64,000 nt of DNA, taken from NCBI GenBank assembly GCA_036346375.1, contig CM070501.1, forward strand, positions 56,771,326 through 56,835,325, given 5' to 3'. The DNA is from Guadua angustifolia. Lineage: Eukaryota; Streptophyta; Magnoliopsida; Poales; Poaceae. The position numbers were made by a program, and so were the translations under genes. Positions 61,267 to 64,000 of the stretch are shown in pieces. The notes under the pieces are model-generated. The model did not search any database and was not told the origin of the DNA. It was given only the letters and a program-made list of their open reading frames with translations. Each line of letters begins with the position of its first letter. Position 1 is the first letter of the stretch.

Positions 61267-61491
61267 GGCCTGTTTGGTAGAGCTTCAGATTCCAGTTTCT
61301 CCTGAAATCTGAAACTTGTAGGCTAAAATAAAGTGAATTAAATTTATATTTTTAATATAAAATGTAAACAAGACGATTTATCTAAACACTCTTAATGTAT
61401 TCACAACTTCAACTTCACGAATCTGATGAAACTAGAATTTTCAGTTTCACCAGATTCACGAATCTGAAGAAACTGAATCCCTACCCCAACA
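61267..61491. mobile_element. Tourist-like MITE, same family as 27704-28166
   Basis: 225 bp. It shares GGCTAAAATAAAGTGAATTA and CTAAACACTCTTA blocks with the MITEs in LEUNIG intron 5. The left end is GGCCTGTTTGGTAGAGC. TAA flanks both sides (61264-61266 and 61492-61494). The right end has decayed. Confidence 0.72.
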
Positions 61492-61494
61492 TAA

Positions 61495-64000
61495 CACAAC
61501 ACAACACAACACAGCACCGGGGGAATTGTAGCAGGAGGCAGCAAGAACCGGTCGAGAGTTACGTTTCACCGGTTCAAGTCCATCTGGGGCCTGGCTGGCC
61601 CTGGGAGAGGAGAGGTCTCGACTTGGTACTCCACTGCTGTTGGAAGCAATCTCTTCCCACAAAAAGAAGCTAAGCGACCTCATGAGCTATCGCACATCAG
61701 TACACCACTGGAGCAAAAAGCAAGATCAAAAGCAACAAGAAGTCGAGAATCACTGGAGCAAAAAGAAAAGATCAAGAGCAACAACGAGCTGAGAGAGAGA
61801 GACGACAGAGCCGAGCCGGCATGTGAGTCTGGGTCTCTGGGAGCGAGGAGAGAAGGGGATCATCGCAAAGGCGTGGAGGGCCCACCGTAGGGGGCCACGT
61901 AAGGCGTAGGGGCGGAATGGTCAATGAAGAGCGAACACAGTCGTAGGCTACTCCAGCAATGAGGGTGTCAGAGTGGCGCAGCTGTCAGACTGCCGGGCGT
62001 CAGAGAGGCCCAGGCGGGGGTGCAGTCTTTGAGGCTTCCCGCCCTGGTCGCCCCTCGCCGTGCGGGATTACCGGGTTGCCCCCCGGTGAAGCCCAGCCGC
62101 CGGGGGCAGTCCCGTCATTCCGTGCGGCAAAGACAAAACTTGACGCCAGCTGCACTGCAATAGCGAGGAAGACAAATTTTTTTTTCAAAGTTTTTTCCAA
62201 ATCTCGCTCGTGCGAAAGTTGTTTTTTCTTCTTTCTTTCTAGTTCCGTCTTGATCGCGAAAACTGTGACAGATCACACCTGGTGTGTGTTCTCGTACCAA
62301 CAATAGCCTCTCAGGCTCTCACTACCCTGCTGAATTCCTGCCTCATGCTCGGAACTGCGTTCAATGTCCTGCCGAGCTGCTATTGCTGGACATCACACAT
62401 TTAGTACTCACTTCATTAACATATTAATTAATTAATAATATAGTATTTAATTAGTTAATCATTTGCTTAATTAATCACATATGCTGGCCCAAGGAGGCAT
62501 GGCTGCTTGATAAGTACCTACCAAGCTCTTGACTTACGGTAACTCTACTGTGATCTCAACAAGAGGATGTGACATAGAAGTACGGCAAGTGATATATAAT
62601 ATGTTATATGCTGCGTCTGTAATATGGAACATGCTAGGCTTACAAAGTCTTTAGACAAGTGATAGATTTGAAGAAAAAAAAAAGTTGTGTCGAGTCTTAA
62701 AAAAAAGCGTAGACTTTGGGCTGGGCTGGGCAATACTGCGCGGGCGGGCTCGTGGTTTCTCTAGGGTATATATGTACGGCCTCCAACCGATAGATCCTAC
62801 ACATGACTACTCTTCTCCGTGCTCTTTGATGTCTGTCTTTTAAGTCCTACCACTGCTAGTATCTCTGTTTCACCGCTAGATGCGGCTGTTTATCACTTTC
62901 AACGAGCAACCGAGAGTTGACATTGTTAAATACAAATCTATGTAATACGTGGTTAGTCAAACTCGAACAATAGTCACGCAGTATGTGAACTACATGAGTT
63001 CAAAACCAGTCATCGATTGGTCCTAGCTAAGCAGTCTAGCAGTAACTTCCGTGGTTAGATTCCAAGTAGTAGTAACAAGCATTGTTGTGGCCGGTGAGTT
63101 GAGATAGAATCTGGTGGTGGAGGCAGCGAATGGATAAATCGAAGCAAATTGTTGCATTCTTTCTTGGCGATTCTCGTGTGCTGTGCATGCACTATGCAGT
63201 GTCCGAGGAGATAGATCAGCGTAGCGGCAGCCGGCAGGAGGGCTCGGGGGAGTCAGTCTGCCAACGTGGTGAGAGCTGCGAATTCAACGGCTGCCTTTCG
63301 CCGGGTCGTCGCGCGCGGCAGCACTGCAGCAAGGCAAGACTACTGCTGACCTGACCGCGCCGAGACGTTTGAGCCTCTCTCTCTGACCGATGCAGTCATC
63401 AACTCCTGGCGATCAAAATTGCTACTGTGCTTATCATGAACGAATATTTTTTCCCAGAGAGAAGAACGTGGGGTTTCAAAGCCTGACGAAAAACTGCGGT
63501 TTGAGATCTAAAATCGTTAGGTAAACTAATTTAATTAAAAAAATTTATGTGTTAAAAATCGCTCGAAAACTGTTTTTACGGAACATTTAATTGGTCGCTT
63601 GGTTTTCGGTGAAAACCGAGCGATTTCTCGCGAAAAACCAAACGGTTTATTATTTTTAAAAAATTCCAAAATTTTTAATTTCTTAACTCTTCGGTTTCTG
63701 ATGATTTTCGAATGGTTTTTGCAGTTTTCGAATTTCGAACGATTTCCAAAACCCTGGAAGAACGAACAAAAGAGAGGATTTTTAGTACGTGCACAAAACT
63801 CTTGTATAAAAACTAATCACCTCAAAGGAAACTCGAAAATGTGCTGAGAACAAATCCAATTGGTATTTTTTTATTTCATTTTTATTTCAAACTTAAGCTA
63901 TTTAGAGATTTTACTTTAGAGTTCGTATGGAAATTAAATTGCTAATTTTATTTTGTTTTGTATTCTAAATTTTAGTTTTAGGTTGGTTTTCGTATACAAA
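61495..64000. other. Window end, no supported gene
   Basis: An ACAAC run near 61495-61512, GA-rich sequence near 61790, a GC-rich block (61800-62120) that could be a promoter or first exon, an AATT-rich tract near 62420-62470, then AT-rich sequence with TTTTCGGTGAAAACCG palindromes near 63603 that may be the start of a transposon running off the window. Confidence 0.35.

Noticed and set aside
1..64000. CRISPR arrays, bacterial operons, tRNA or rRNA genes
   Set aside because: The window is plant nuclear DNA; I saw no regularly spaced direct repeats of CRISPR type, and no tRNA T-arm/anticodon arrangement or rRNA core sequence by eye.

Overview
This window is nuclear DNA from a grass (Poaceae). 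Evidence: two long intron-rich genes with monocot-style splicing, many small Tourist- and hAT-type elements, SIRE/Maximus-like and other Ty1/copia retrotransposons, an RTE-type LINE, and a Helitron with CTAG end chemistry. The species cannot be fixed from sequence alone. All domain calls below come from reading translations, not from database searches.

Layout. 1-3941 has no gene I can support. 3942-7603 is a young but defective copia element (plus strand) between 297-bp direct repeats that differ at three sites by eye. 8044-8469 is an eroded hAT-like element. 8847-20523 is a complete ubiquitin-specific protease 14 gene (UBP14, isopeptidase T family; minus strand, 19 coding exons, 795 codons plus stop). 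Its introns hold two Tourist-like MITEs, a short LTR element and an RTE LINE 3' end. 21920-36010 is a complete LEUNIG-type transcriptional corepressor gene (minus strand, 18 coding exons, 879 codons plus stop). It has LUFS/LisH, glutamine-rich and WD40 parts. Its largest intron (27328-33225) holds a self-nested MITE and a nest of copia remnants.

36739-54211 fits one Helitron: A|TC at the 5' end, and a GC-rich hairpin followed by CTAG|T at the 3' end. It carries pieces of an RPA70-like single-strand DNA-binding protein gene. An 11.2-kb SIRE/Maximus-like copia element (42109-53333, minus strand, TSD ctcaa, PBS and PPT visible) has inserted into an intron of that gene. From 54212 to the end I see no convincing gene. 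There are two hAT-like elements, a Mutator-like element with long inverted repeats, two more Tourist-like MITEs and AT-rich sequence.

The two host genes lie head to tail about 1.4 kb apart. UBP14 recycles free ubiquitin chains; LEUNIG is a nuclear corepressor. I see no sign that they share a pathway. Their reading frames are intact through every splice junction, while the SIRE-like element is broken by many 1-3 bp indels, mostly next to CG-rich motifs. I found no clear new biochemical system. The most notable structures are the RPA-carrying Helitron split by the copia element, the TCCGGA-type palindrome clusters in that copia element, the double-ended truncation of the first copia element, and a MITE inserted into a copy of its own family.
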